This document shows positions 1 through 10,396 of a stretch of 16,582 bases of DNA, in pieces. The translations under genes were made by a program, and so were the position numbers. Every line of letters begins with the position of its first letter. Within the stretch, counting starts at the first letter, position 1. Source of the DNA: an uncultured Bacteroidia bacterium. Its GTDB lineage: Bacteria > Bacteroidota > Bacteroidia > Bacteroidales > UBA932. A model generated the notes under the pieces. It ran no database searches, had not been told where the DNA came from, and saw only the letters and a list, made by a program, of their open reading frames with translations. The stretch covers positions 1 to 16,582 of the forward strand of contig CACYEB010000232.1 of assembly GCA_902773305.1 (NCBI GenBank), in the 5' to 3' direction.

Positions 1-473
1 TGCTTGAGATTGCCGTTCAGTCCGCCGTTGAAACGGCCGGTACGCAGTGCCTTTGCCTGGTCCAGGTAGTCCATCTCGCACGAAGTCAGCTTTATATCGC
101 TGTCGATACCGATATTGAGCCTGGGTTTGGTAACTATCTGGGACCTGACCGTCAACTCCGGCGAAAATGGCCACTGACTGCCGAGTTGCGCCATCACGTG
201 CAGCGGGCGGCGCTGGACAACCTTACTGATACTGTCGGTCTGATAGGGGGTGAACTCATACAGATCGGTGTATGGCCGGTTGAAGATTGAATAGTCGAAA
301 TCGACATCGAAACGCTGCAGCGAATCGGCCACCCTGTTGTCGGTGACAATCGGGCGGTCGATGTCGGCAATGCCTACCTTGTACTGCCTGCTGACCTCCA
401 CGGTGGGGTCTATCTGGGCGTACATACTGCCGCAGAACATCAATGCGGCTATGGCTGTCAATATCCTTTTCAT
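1..473 (-). CDS. Secreted, probably outer-membrane protein; N-terminal 157 residues only
   Basis: The reading frame opens with ATG at 473 and runs open to the left edge, so the C-terminus is missing. The first 19 residues (MKRILTAIAALMFCGSMYA, then QIDPTVEV) form a Sec signal peptide with an AxA-like YAQ cleavage site. The mature part has a conserved-looking stretch, VADSLQRFDVDFDYSIFNRPY (residues about 48-68), followed by alternating polar/aromatic segments such as LHVMAQLGSQWPFSPELTVRS that could be beta strands. From memory, proteins with this start, encoded just after a large TPR protein in Bacteroidota, are annotated as TonB-dependent-receptor-like or outer-membrane barrel proteins. That identity is inferred, because the diagnostic part lies outside the window. 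The ATG directly follows the TAG stop of the TPR gene with no intervening base, so the two genes are almost certainly co-transcribed and translationally coupled. Confidence 0.7.
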   Translation of the reverse strand, partial: MKRILTAIAALMFCGSMYAQIDPTVEVSRQYKVGIADIDRPIVTDNRVADSLQRFDVDFDYSIFNRPYTDLYEFTPYQTDSISKVVQRRPLHVMAQLGSQWPFSPELTVRSQIVTKPRLNIGIDSDIKLTSCEMDYLDQAKALRTGRFNGGLNGNLK

Positions 474-3400
474 CTATTTGGAGAGATTCTTCTTCTTGAT
501 TTTCATAAGTCTCATCTGCACCTGCTCCAGCACATCGTCCTGGCTGCCGGTGGATGTATAGTTGTCTGCTATGCTCTGCCAAGTAGCCTCTGCCTGCTGG
601 AAATCGGCACGGTCGGCAAACGAATCGCCCAGGGCTATGAAGCTCTTGGCCAGCCAGTAAACCTGTTTAGTATTCTTGTCGGCAAAGTCATACACCATTG
701 TTTCCAAAGCGGCAAAGTCACCGGAGTTGTAGGTATCCTCGATGAGCATATACTCGCTTTCGGCCCCAATCGCATCGGTAACATCAGATGCCAGTTCTGT
801 CAGGACAGGCCGGGCCGCTTCGCGGTTGCCCAGCACGATATATGACTTGGCGGCAATGAATTCGGCCTGGCGCAGCGTAGCCGCATCGGCACCCTCGCTG
901 CGCAGTTTCTCAACCTCGCCTATCGCTTTCATATAATGCCTGCCGCCGTATTCCGAGAGGATCATTCCCAGCCGTGCCACGGTACGCGTCGCATCGCTCT
1001 GCGCTATTCCCAGCAGCTTCTCGTAGGCTGCCGCCGATTTGGAATACTGCCCGAGACTGTAAGTAAGGTCGGCATAATCCCGCGTTGCGGACTCGGCCAT
1101 ATCTCCCGTAAGCGAAGGCATCGCCTTTTCGTAGGCGTCCGCAGCAAATTCCTTGCGTCCCTGCTTTCGGTACGATTCTGCCATATAGTAGTAGGCCTGT
1201 CCGGCCTTGGCGCCTTCGGGATAGGTGTCCACATAGTTGCGGAGCGAACGGATGGCGTTGCCGTAGTTGCCTGAGAAGTATATCTGCTCGGCGGCATCGA
1301 ATATCATCGTCTCCTTCTCGCTGTCAGTCTTTATGCCTGACAGCCCCATCTTGTCAAGATATGCCAGATACTCCGAAGGCTTGTTCTGCAGCTGATACAC
1401 ACTCTCCATTCCGGCAAGGGCGTTGCGGGCATCGGCACTCGAGGGGAGCTGGCGCACCACCTTGTCGTAATATGCTATGGCCTGGCTGTAGTCACCGGAA
1501 TTGGCGCTCAGCATTGCCAGCTCCAGCAGCGCGCGGCCGTAGTAGAGGCTGTCGCGACTGGATACTATATCGCTGAAAGCGCTCTTGGCCTTGGCAGTCT
1601 TGCCTGTGCTCACGTACGAGCGGCCCAGCTCGTAGAGGGAGGTCATATACAAGGGGGACCTGCGGTCTTGCCGGACGGCAGTCTCCAGCACGCTCTGTTT
1701 CTTGGCTTCATTTCCCGACAGGCCATAGGCCAGCGATGACTGGTACAACGGATAAAGGTCGCCGTCGGCATACCTGGCAGCAACACGCTCATATTCCCTG
1801 GCAGCATCGGCATACTTGTTCTGCATAAAGTACGAATCGGCCAGACGCACTCCTGCATCCTTGCCGGTAGCGGAATCGCGGTACCTGCCGCCGGCAACAT
1901 ATCTGTCGAAATAACCCGCTGCAGAGGCGTAGTCACCCATCTTGAAATGGGTGTAACCCAGATTGTAGAGCAACTCACTCCCCAGGTCGGAGTCCATGAA
2001 CGACGGGGTCATCAGCAGGGCGTTCTGCCCTGAGAGGGCCGCCCTGTAGTTGCCCAGATGATAGTCGCAGTCGGCCAGATAGAACCTGGCGACATTGGTG
2101 GTCATCTCCCTGGCATCGATATTCACCGCCTCTTCGAGAAGCGGCGATGCGCTGCGCCAGCCGCCGTTGTTGATCAGGTCCACGGAGCGGAGCAGCAAAG
2201 CCTTCTGAAGGTTGGCCCGGTCGGCCTCTGTGGGTTTGCCTATGCGGTGCAGGGCGTCTATGGCACTCACGTAATCCTTGCTCTCAAGCGAAGAGGCTGC
2301 CACGTAAGAGTCGATGATATCGTCTTTACCGCTGCCCGGGTATTGTTCCACAAACTGGCGGAACACCGACATATCGCGGTTGACATCGTAGCTGAGTTTG
2401 GCGTAGTTGAACAAGGCGTCTTCCTTTACCAGGGGATCGTAATCCTTGCCGGAAGCCTCCTTGAAACACTCCAGCGCCGCAACCTTGTTACGGTTCTGCA
2501 GGTAGCAATTGCCAAGATAGTAGTATGCGCTCTGCCCTATCGCATCGTCGCCGCCCACCACCTGGCTGAGCGAGCCCAGCGCCTCGTCGATATCACCCAG
2601 CGAATATGAAAGCACGCCGTAGAAATATCTGTCCTTGCGGGTTATAGTAACGCCCGAAGAGATGTACTGACGCAGATGGCTCATCGCATCCCGGTTGTCG
2701 CCACGGCCGAAATAGGACTCCGCCACCATCCTGCTCAAATCGGCCTTCTGCTGCTTGTTGACCTTGGAATAGAGCTTGGGGCCGTTCTCGATGGTGTAGT
2801 CATAGTCTTTCATCATAAACTTGCACTCCACCATATAGTATTCCGAGAGCAGGTCGAAGCGGGAATCCTTGGCCGCAGCCTCAAAATAAGAGAAGGCGTC
2901 GTTGAAACGCTTTGCCAGATAGTTGACGTAGCCCGAATAGTAAATCGCGGGATACGTATATTGCGACTGGGGCCGTCCGATTACCTTCTGGAAACCCTCC
3001 AGGGCAGCGTCGTACTTGCCCGCATAGATACTGCAATACGATTTCTTGAAATAGAAGGGGGTGAGGGCGCTTCGGTAGAGGTTGCGCGGCTGGATGCCCT
3101 CGTACATCACCAGTGCGTCGCTGTAGTCCTGACTGTCAAACTTGGCATCGGCCAGGTTCATCTTGAGCACCGCAAGCTGGGGGTCGTTGGGGAAGTCTAT
3201 CTCCAGATTCTTTACCAGACCGTCCACGTCGTCGCGACCGAGGGCGATGGCGCACATGATCTTGTTGGCCATCACCTCGGAGTAAAGCAGGGAGCGCTTG
3301 TCGGGGAGATCCTTTGCCAAAGCGTCCAGCGCTTCTTCTGCCGAGACATACATCCCGCTGTTATACAATTCCTTTGCCTGCTCCAGCCGCACCGCGTACG

Positions 3401-3485
3401 AGTCACTGCCCAGCTGTTGCGCCCCGGCGGGTATTGCGGCCAGCAGCATAACGGCCGCCGCCATATAAATTATCCTGTTGCGCAT
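474..3485 (-). CDS. Large exported tetratricopeptide-repeat (TPR) protein, 1003 aa
   Basis: The protein has a Sec signal peptide (MRNRIIYMAAAVMLLAAIPAGA, predicted cut before QQLG at residue 22/23), so it acts in the periplasm or on the outer membrane. Nearly all of the mature chain is TPR-like helix pairs. Many units show the TPR spacing of small and aromatic residues, for example YYYMAESYRKQGRKEFAADA, YNLGYTHFKMGDYASAAGYF and YYSGYVNYLAKRFNDAFSYF. There is no catalytic motif and no C-terminal membrane anchor; it ends in a basic tail (KIKKKNLSK). TPR solenoids are protein-binding scaffolds, and a periplasmic scaffold serving the outer-membrane-type protein encoded immediately downstream is a reasonable inference. 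The start is the ATG just upstream of the signal peptide. The gene is divergent from ftsE across 58 bp. The specific function is unknown. Confidence 0.85.
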   Translation of the reverse strand: MRNRIIYMAAAVMLLAAIPAGAQQLGSDSYAVRLEQAKELYNSGMYVSAEEALDALAKDLPDKRSLLYSEVMANKIMCAIALGRDDVDGLVKNLEIDFPNDPQLAVLKMNLADAKFDSQDYSDALVMYEGIQPRNLYRSALTPFYFKKSYCSIYAGKYDAALEGFQKVIGRPQSQYTYPAIYYSGYVNYLAKRFNDAFSYFEAAAKDSRFDLLSEYYMVECKFMMKDYDYTIENGPKLYSKVNKQQKADLSRMVAESYFGRGDNRDAMSHLRQYISSGVTITRKDRYFYGVLSYSLGDIDEALGSLSQVVGGDDAIGQSAYYYLGNCYLQNRNKVAALECFKEASGKDYDPLVKEDALFNYAKLSYDVNRDMSVFRQFVEQYPGSGKDDIIDSYVAASSLESKDYVSAIDALHRIGKPTEADRANLQKALLLRSVDLINNGGWRSASPLLEEAVNIDAREMTTNVARFYLADCDYHLGNYRAALSGQNALLMTPSFMDSDLGSELLYNLGYTHFKMGDYASAAGYFDRYVAGGRYRDSATGKDAGVRLADSYFMQNKYADAAREYERVAARYADGDLYPLYQSSLAYGLSGNEAKKQSVLETAVRQDRRSPLYMTSLYELGRSYVSTGKTAKAKSAFSDIVSSRDSLYYGRALLELAMLSANSGDYSQAIAYYDKVVRQLPSSADARNALAGMESVYQLQNKPSEYLAYLDKMGLSGIKTDSEKETMIFDAAEQIYFSGNYGNAIRSLRNYVDTYPEGAKAGQAYYYMAESYRKQGRKEFAADAYEKAMPSLTGDMAESATRDYADLTYSLGQYSKSAAAYEKLLGIAQSDATRTVARLGMILSEYGGRHYMKAIGEVEKLRSEGADAATLRQAEFIAAKSYIVLGNREAARPVLTELASDVTDAIGAESEYMLIEDTYNSGDFAALETMVYDFADKNTKQVYWLAKSFIALGDSFADRADFQQAEATWQSIADNYTSTGSQDDVLEQVQMRLMKIKKKNLSK

Positions 3486-3531
3486 TATTTCCGGTTCGAT
3501 ATTATCAACGTCAAATTTAAGCTATTTTTTA

Positions 3532-3543
3532 TAATTTTGCCCT
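3532..3543 (+). promoter_or_regulatory. Probable Bacteroidota-type promoter of ftsE giving a leaderless mRNA
   Basis: TAATTTTG at 3532-3539 matches the Bacteroides -7 consensus TAnnTTTG at every fixed position and lies in an AT-rich stretch. Its final G is only 5 nt before the ftsE ATG at 3544, so transcription would start at or within a base or two of the A of the ATG. I see no TTTG-type -33 element at the expected spacing (around 3509-3512), so the call rests on the -7 box and its position. No convincing promoter for the divergent TPR gene was found in the same 58-bp gap. Confidence 0.45.
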
Positions 3544-4254
3544 ATGGATGCAAATACGCCACTGATTGAATTTTCCCACGTCGATATTTTCAACGGGGAG
3601 AATCTGGTTATCGAAGACCTCAACTTCACCCTATACAAAGGCGATTTCGTGTACCTTACCGGCAGGGTGGGCAGCGGAAAGACCTCTATACTTCGCTCCT
3701 TCACCGCCGAGAACCGGGTCCACAACGGCACCGCCCGGGTAGGCGAGTTCAATCTGAACGGCATTAAACGCAAGCAAATTCCATACCTGAGGCGCTCCCT
3801 GGGAGTGGTGTTCCAGGACTTCCAACTGCTTATGGACCGCAGCGTACACGACAATCTGGAGTTTGTGCTCCGCAGCACCGACTGGAAGGAAAAACGAATC
3901 ATAGAAGATCGCATCGCCGAGGTCCTGGAGCAAGTCGGACTTACCAGCAAGGCGCACAAGATGCCCCACCAGCTCTCCGGTGGCGAACAGCAGCGTGTGG
4001 CGATTGCCCGCAGCCTGCTCAACAAGCCCGCGGTAATCCTCGCGGACGAACCCACCGGCAACCTCGACGGCGAAACAGCCACCGGCATTATGGACTTGCT
4101 CAAGCGTATCAACCGCGAGCGGGACACCGCGATAGTCACGGTTACCCACAACACCTCCCTGCTCGTCAAATATCCCGGGCGGGTGTTCGTCTGCAAAGAC
4201 TGCTCCTGCCACGAACTTGCCGGCGAGGGGGATATTATCGACCTGGACTTCTGA
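3544..4254 (+). CDS. ftsE: FtsE-type ABC transporter ATPase (cell division)
   Basis: This 236-aa protein is a single ABC nucleotide-binding domain. It has Walker A GRVGSGKT (residues 40-47), Q-loop Gln91 in VFQDFQLL, signature LSGGEQQ (144-150), Walker B VILADEP (164-170) with catalytic Glu169, a D-loop (GNLDG) and H-loop His202 in TVTHN. The [10 protein letters not shown]-loop and the lack of a membrane domain fit FtsE. In the family, FtsE binds the membrane protein FtsX to control peptidoglycan hydrolases at the septum. The length matches FtsE (about 220-230 aa) plus a short C-terminal extension that includes CKDCSC. No ftsX lies nearby. The stop is 6 nt before nth, so the two share an operon. 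A LolD/MacB-type ATPase is the main alternative. Confidence 0.85.
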   Translation: MDANTPLIEFSHVDIFNGENLVIEDLNFTLYKGDFVYLTGRVGSGKTSILRSFTAENRVHNGTARVGEFNLNGIKRKQIPYLRRSLGVVFQDFQLLMDRSVHDNLEFVLRSTDWKEKRIIEDRIAEVLEQVGLTSKAHKMPHQLSGGEQQRVAIARSLLNKPAVILADEPTGNLDGETATGIMDLLKRINRERDTAIVTVTHNTSLLVKYPGRVFVCKDCSCHELAGEGDIIDLDF

Positions 4255-4260
4255 TTCCCG

Positions 4261-4899
4261 ATGAACAAGCGTTACGCAGATATAGTGGGCTGGTTCGAGA
4301 CCAATATGCCCGTTGCCAAGCCGGAACTTCATTTTGACAATCCCTGGCAACTGCTGGTGGCGGTGATGCTCTCCGCCCAGTGCACCGACAAACGGGTCAA
4401 TATGGTCACCCCAGCCCTGTTCGAAGCCTACCCCACAGCGGCAGCGATGGCGGCGGCGTCTTTTGAAAAGGTATTCCCCTATATCAGATCGGTGTCATAT
4501 CCCAACAGCAAAACACAGCATCTGATTGATGCCGCCAGAATGATAGTAACTGACTTCGGCGGGGAGATTCCCGACGACAGGGACGAGTTGCAGAAACTCC
4601 CCGGCGTAGGGCGCAAGACCGCCAATGTAGTCACCAGCGTACTCTGGGACAATCCTGTGATAGCCGTAGATACACACGTATTCAGGGTTGCCCGACGGCT
4701 AGGGCTCTCCAAGGGGACCACCCCTCTGGCCGTAGAGAAAGACCTCACGGCCAACATCCCCGAAGAGAAACGCCCCACTGCACACCACTGGCTCATACTT
4801 CACGGCCGCTACGTGTGCAAGGCGCTCAAGCCCTTGTGCGGCCAGTGCGGTCTGGCCCCTTTCTGTGCCGAATACAAGAAAAACAATGGCGCAAGATAA
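4261..4899 (+). CDS. nth: Endonuclease III (base-excision repair DNA glycosylase/AP lyase)
   Basis: This 212-aa protein has essentially the E. coli Nth length. It removes oxidised pyrimidines from DNA and cleaves the abasic site by beta-elimination. Visible hallmarks are the N-terminal helix motif [17 protein letters not shown] (residues 31-47), the helix-hairpin-helix LPGVGRKTA (113-121) with the catalytic Lys119, and Asp137 in VDTHVFR, which corresponds to E. coli Asp138. A C-terminal [4Fe-4S] ligand set Cys186-x6-Cys193-x2-Cys196-x5-Cys202 has exactly the canonical spacing. All key residues are present, so it should be active. The gene begins 6 nt after ftsE and its last 14 nt overlap the preferred start of xerD. 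Confidence 0.96.
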   Translation: MNKRYADIVGWFETNMPVAKPELHFDNPWQLLVAVMLSAQCTDKRVNMVTPALFEAYPTAAAMAAASFEKVFPYIRSVSYPNSKTQHLIDAARMIVTDFGGEIPDDRDELQKLPGVGRKTANVVTSVLWDNPVIAVDTHVFRVARRLGLSKGTTPLAVEKDLTANIPEEKRPTAHHWLILHGRYVCKALKPLCGQCGLAPFCAEYKKNNGAR

Positions 4900-5788
4900 C
4901 TTTACCGATATCCTTGCCGACTACCGTTCGTGGCTCAGGTTCGAGCGGAGTATGTCGCCCAACACTATCGAGAGTTACTCCCGGGATGTAAAGGAGCTCT
5001 TCTGCTGGCTGCGTGAAGAGGGTGTCGGAAAACCCGAGGATGTCACCGGCAATGACCTCTGCCGCTGGGTCGGCGTTATGGCAGAGCGGGATATCTCCAA
5101 GCGGAGCCAGGCACGCGCCATAAGCAGCGTCAAATCGCTTTTCGATTTCCTCGATAAGGAAGGGCGCATCTCAAAATCACCCTGCGACGCACTGGACTCC
5201 CCCAAGATACAACGCTACTTGCCTGTTGTGCTCAGCGTTGACGAAGTGGGAGCCGTAATAAACTCAGTGGATCTTTCAAAACCTGAAGGTCACCGCAACA
5301 AGGCTATGCTGGAGATGCTCTACAGTTGCGGCCTGCGAGTGAGCGAACTCATCAACCTGAAAATCTCCGACCTCTTCTTTGACGACGGCTTCATCCGTGT
5401 CAAGGGCAAGGGGAGCAAGCAGCGGCTGGTTCCAGTGGGAGAATATGCAGTAAGTGCCGTAAATCTGTATCTGGACCAGCGGCGCACCTTGCTGGTTGAG
5501 AAAGGTTATGAAGATTTCTTGTTCCTGAACCGCCGCGGCCGGCCGCTGACCCGCCAGATGGTATTCAAGATTGTCACCGACCATGCTGCCAAGGCGGGTA
5601 TCGACAAGGCCATCTCACCCCACACCTTCCGCCACTCCTTCGCCACCCATCTGGTAGAAAACGGCGCCGACCTTCGAGTAGTCCAGCAGATGCTTGGCCA
5701 CGAATCCATCCTCACCACCGAAATCTACACCCACATCGACACCGCCAAGTGGCAGGAAAGCATCCTTAAATACCACCCGGTGCGGTAA
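4886..5788 (+). CDS. xerD: Tyrosine site-specific recombinase XerD
   Basis: This 300-aa protein (E. coli XerD is 298) resolves chromosome dimers at dif with a Xer partner. The N-terminal SAM-like/core-binding domain spans about residues 5-90 (LADYRSWLRFERSMSPNTIE). The catalytic domain contains Arg151 (GLRVSELINL), Lys175 (KGKGSKQR), His246 and Arg249 (HTFRH), His272 (LGHESILTT) and the nucleophile Tyr281 (IYTH), which is the full set. I chose the ATG at 4886 (MAQDNF) because it gives the usual family length. An in-frame ATG at 4865 would add seven residues and lengthen the overlap with nth. XerC is possible, but the length and C-terminus fit XerD. It is the last gene of the ftsE-nth-xerD run and converges with the glycosyltransferase gene. 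Confidence 0.93.
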   Translation: MAQDNFTDILADYRSWLRFERSMSPNTIESYSRDVKELFCWLREEGVGKPEDVTGNDLCRWVGVMAERDISKRSQARAISSVKSLFDFLDKEGRISKSPCDALDSPKIQRYLPVVLSVDEVGAVINSVDLSKPEGHRNKAMLEMLYSCGLRVSELINLKISDLFFDDGFIRVKGKGSKQRLVPVGEYAVSAVNLYLDQRRTLLVEKGYEDFLFLNRRGRPLTRQMVFKIVTDHAAKAGIDKAISPHTFRHSFATHLVENGADLRVVQQMLGHESILTTEIYTHIDTAKWQESILKYHPVR

Positions 5789-5843
5789 ACGACACCCGTT
5801 GATGATTTGTAAAACCATCGCAGGGCGGGCATACATTCACCTT

Positions 5844-6086
5844 AAAGAATCTGTGGCTTGACGGGCAGGTGATTGCCGAAGCCTGAAAAGGTTCCGGGCG
5901 GTTTCGGAGTGAGGCGTTGCCGAGCGGAAGCGAGGCAGCCCGCATCGAAAAAAACGCCGGCCATGCGAGAGTTGTCTGAGCGCGAAGCGCGAGTTCTCGA
6001 GCATAGGCGTTTTTGAGTGGAGGGGAGCCGAACGCAGACTAAGCCCAGAACCTTTCAGGCGGAGGCATCTGCCCGGCGCCTTCTTT
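5844..6086. repeat. Long imperfect palindrome with internal hairpins (structured intergenic element)
   Basis: This element fills most of the 319-bp gap between convergent xerD and the glycosyltransferase gene. The outer arms at 5862-5899 and 6043-6075 are inverted copies: CGGGCAG (5862-5868) pairs with CTGCCCG (6069-6075), and 5881-5899 pairs with 6043-6060 with one bulged A and one mismatch. A further AAAGAA/TTCTTT pair (5844-5849/6081-6086) may extend it. Inside are a hairpin at 5916-5939 with a 6-bp stem and a second hairpin, AAAAACGCC (5950-5958) with GGCGTTTTT (6006-6014). The second hairpin is capped by GCGC-GAA-GCGC (5980-5990). Two related motifs, GAGCGGAAGCGAG and GAGCGCGAAGCGCGAG, lie at 5922-5934 and 5978-5993. 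It could be a dispersed palindromic repeat, a structured RNA, or a two-way terminator. I do not recognise a named family. The rest of the gap (5789-5843 and 6087-6107) holds nothing I can identify. Confidence 0.75.
5950..6014. terminator. Possible bidirectional intrinsic terminator between convergent genes
   Basis: The inner stem of the palindrome is preceded by an A-run (5948-5954) and ends in a T-run (6010-6014). Read on either strand, it is a G+C-rich stem followed by a run of U. That suits termination of both the xerD transcript and the glycosyltransferase transcript. The long, interrupted apical part is unusual for a simple terminator, so this is a tentative role for part of the larger element. 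Confidence 0.4.
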
Positions 6087-6107
6087 GTTCTGGACGACAC
6101 GGAAAAT

Positions 6108-7268
6108 CTACTTGCCTATCGCATATCGGAACATATCCAGAAGCTTTTCCACCGACTTGGCGATGTCGTATTGTTCCATATGCTTCACATATTTCCAGCC
6201 CATTTTCCAGCGCTCTTCGGGATTGGAGAGCCAGTAGTCGATACGGTTGGCCAGCGCCTCGGGGTTTCTGGACGGGAAGATACTCCTGCGGTCAAGGGCG
6301 AACTGGGATGTACCCGAGAAACGACCTTCGGCGATTACGGGCACAGCTCCCTGCTGCATAGCCTCCATAATGGAGAGACCCTCCACCTCTATGGTAGCGC
6401 AGTGGACGCACAGGTCGGCCCCGGCCGCCAGTCTTCTCAACCCGTCGCGGTCTTCGAACGTAAAGACGGGTTTGTACGCTACAACCCCGTCGTCATACAG
6501 TTTGAAAGCCTTTTTCTTGATACTCTTCTCTGCATCTCCCTGACCCGCAAAATGCAACTGTATGCGCTTTGCAAACCGGGAATGGCGGATGGCCTCGATG
6601 AGGGTGCTCTGGTCCTTTTCTTTGGAAAGACGACCGATGTACACAAGCCTGAAGGGACGTTCCGGGTCCAGATAATCGGCGGGCGGGTCCACCGGACGGG
6701 TGCAGGCGTCGGGCACCACTCCGTTGGAGATAAGGTCCAGACGGCACTTGGCGTGGTAACGGCGGAGGCGGTCCAGAACGTTTTCAGAAGGGCACTGCAC
6801 CGCCGCGCAATGATTGTATGTCAAATCCCGCCAGCTTCGCAGAATCTTGCGGTTAAGGGCCCGGTCGTAGAACAGGGGCCCCATATGGCAGGTAATATTC
6901 TCCGGATGTATGTGATAAGTTGCCGTGAGTGGTTTCCCGAGAGCCTCGGCAATCTTGATCATCTTGTCCTGGAGGACGAACGGCTCCACAAGATGAATCA
7001 CATCGGCCCACTGCGCCGCCCTGGTCATCATACCCTTTTCACTGGATGCATAATGGAAGCCCAGGTCTTCTATGAGCGGTTGGAACAGGGGGAATTTATA
7101 TTCCTTCAGCGGAAATTCCGGCTGAGGAGCCGCCTCGGCTAGGTTGGGCCCCGAAAGGACGCGCACCTGATGTCCGGCATCCTGCAGGCACTTTGCAAAC
7201 CTGCGGGTCGATGCAGCCATTCCGTTGCCCCGGGCATAGTAACTGTTGATTACAAACAAGATTTTCAT
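6108..7268 (-). CDS. GT-B fold glycosyltransferase, family GT4-like
   Basis: This 386-aa retaining-type glycosyltransferase has two Rossmann-like domains. The N-terminal acceptor domain begins MKILFVINSYYARGNGMA, with the glycine-rich loop GNGMAAST (residues 14-21), and contains TYHIHPEN (117-124). The C-terminal nucleotide-sugar domain begins near residue 205 with RLVYIGRLSKEKD (GRLSKEKD 212-219), the usual donor-phosphate-binding region. It carries the GT4 EX7E motif Glu294-Glu302 (EVEGLSIMEAM) followed by GAVPV. There is no signal peptide, and the protein probably works on the cytoplasmic face of the inner membrane. The acceptor is unknown; a glycolipid or other envelope glycan is plausible for GT4 enzymes. 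Its ATG overlaps the hydrolase stop by 4 nt (ATGA), so the two are translationally coupled. It ends facing xerD. Confidence 0.87.
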   Translation of the reverse strand: MKILFVINSYYARGNGMAASTRRFAKCLQDAGHQVRVLSGPNLAEAAPQPEFPLKEYKFPLFQPLIEDLGFHYASSEKGMMTRAAQWADVIHLVEPFVLQDKMIKIAEALGKPLTATYHIHPENITCHMGPLFYDRALNRKILRSWRDLTYNHCAAVQCPSENVLDRLRRYHAKCRLDLISNGVVPDACTRPVDPPADYLDPERPFRLVYIGRLSKEKDQSTLIEAIRHSRFAKRIQLHFAGQGDAEKSIKKKAFKLYDDGVVAYKPVFTFEDRDGLRRLAAGADLCVHCATIEVEGLSIMEAMQQGAVPVIAEGRFSGTSQFALDRRSIFPSRNPEALANRIDYWLSNPEERWKMGWKYVKHMEQYDIAKSVEKLLDMFRYAIGK

Positions 7269-8164
7269 ATAAATATCCTTTGCATCATATCCTTCAACTC
7301 ATCGATCCATCCCCCGTTTTTCCAATCGTGGGAACCGGGGAAAACCTGATAGATGTGAGGGTAACCCTTCCTTACAAGATAACGGTGATAATTATTGGTA
7401 GAAGGACGCATCATATCCCGCTTGCCTGCATACAGGTAATAGCCCAACGGGGGGTCCTCAAACTCCTTCTTCAACTTTCTGTGCAAACCGTGATAGAAGC
7501 TCCAGCGATACCGGTTGGGAAGGCTCATACTCCACATATATGGCGAGAAAGCCCCTATGTAGCCGAACATATCGGGATAGTTGGCGCCAAAGAAGATGCT
7601 CTGGTATGCCCCCACCGAGAGGCCGGCTATGGCACGGTTCTCCTTGCCCGGCAGGGTACGGTAAAGGCTGTCCACCAGATTCACCACGTCGTGCACGAAG
7701 GCCGACTCCACTACCCCGTCCACTTCCAGGATACTCTCGTAGGCATCCTTGAAGCGTCCCCCGCCATAGTCCTTGTCGCTGTAATACTGGTTGACATTGG
7801 GCATCACGATGATGCACTCTTTGGCCAGGCCCAGCTGCCATAGCGAATCTGCGGTGTGATACACCTCCCCGGAACGGATCCAGGCGGTTTCGTAGCCGCG
7901 CGCCCCGTGCAGCAGATACAGCACCGGGTATTCCTTCCCGCTGGTGTAGTAATCTGCAGGCATATAGACAATCATACGGCGGCGGGTAGGCCCGGGCACG
8001 CTGCATTTGTAATAATGCTCTTCTACCAACCCCTGCGGCTGATACTCTCCCGGCCGGATGGCAGGGCCCGCCGTCCAACGGTCCTTAGGCGCAAAACGCA
8101 CTATACCGCAGGAAGATAGAAGGAATACAGCAAAAAAGGAGAGTAAGAGAAATCTCTTTTTCAC
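7265..8164 (-). CDS. Lipoprotein alpha/beta hydrolase, putative esterase (esterase D/Fes-like family)
   Basis: I chose the GTG at 8164, which gives 299 aa and a textbook lipoprotein signal, MKKRFLLLSFFAVFLLSSCG, with lipidated Cys19. A GTG at 8182 would add six residues that spoil the signal peptide's N-region, and there is no in-frame ATG. The mature protein has the PF00756-type esterase layout: MIVYMPADYY, YPVLYLLHGARG (oxyanion region), and the nucleophile elbow GLSVGAYQS with Ser183 (GxSxG). Probable acid Asp250 follows in AGKRD, and His279 in GSHDW completes the triad. Homologues include feruloyl, acetyl-xylan and enterobactin esterases; the substrate here is unknown. It begins 31 nt after atpK and overlaps the glycosyltransferase by 4 nt, so the pair may act on one glycan or glycolipid. 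A small palindrome (GTCAC-TCAG-GTGAC, 8178-8191) lies just upstream. Confidence 0.85.
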   Translation of the reverse strand: MKKRFLLLSFFAVFLLSSCGIVRFAPKDRWTAGPAIRPGEYQPQGLVEEHYYKCSVPGPTRRRMIVYMPADYYTSGKEYPVLYLLHGARGYETAWIRSGEVYHTADSLWQLGLAKECIIVMPNVNQYYSDKDYGGGRFKDAYESILEVDGVVESAFVHDVVNLVDSLYRTLPGKENRAIAGLSVGAYQSIFFGANYPDMFGYIGAFSPYMWSMSLPNRYRWSFYHGLHRKLKKEFEDPPLGYYLYAGKRDMMRPSTNNYHRYLVRKGYPHIYQVFPGSHDWKNGGWIDELKDMMQRIFI

Positions 8165-8195
8165 ATCAAATTCTGTTGTCACTCAGGTGACAGTA

Positions 8196-10392
<2,197 letters not shown>

Positions 10393-10396
<4 letters not shown>

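Noticed and set aside
3486..3531. A promoter for the TPR gene in the divergent gap
   Set aside because: TAATATCG on the minus strand is a poor match to TAnnTTTG and no -33 element sits at the right distance.
2676..3569. A 297-codon open frame on the plus strand, antisense to the TPR gene
   Set aside because: It is a shadow frame; the minus-strand TPR protein with signal peptide and repeats explains the region.
3631..4350. Minus-strand open frames of about 240 codons over ftsE
   Set aside because: FtsE on the plus strand has every ABC motif; the opposite frames show no domain.
5837..6100. A possible small protein of 87 codons on the minus strand in the intergenic gap
   Set aside because: It lies entirely in the palindromic element and its residues simply follow the repeat; there is no start signal or family resemblance.
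8165..8182. The upstream GTG at 8182 as the hydrolase start
   Set aside because: It would place TTEFD before the lysines of the lipoprotein signal; the GTG at 8164 gives a normal signal peptide. It is not fully excluded.
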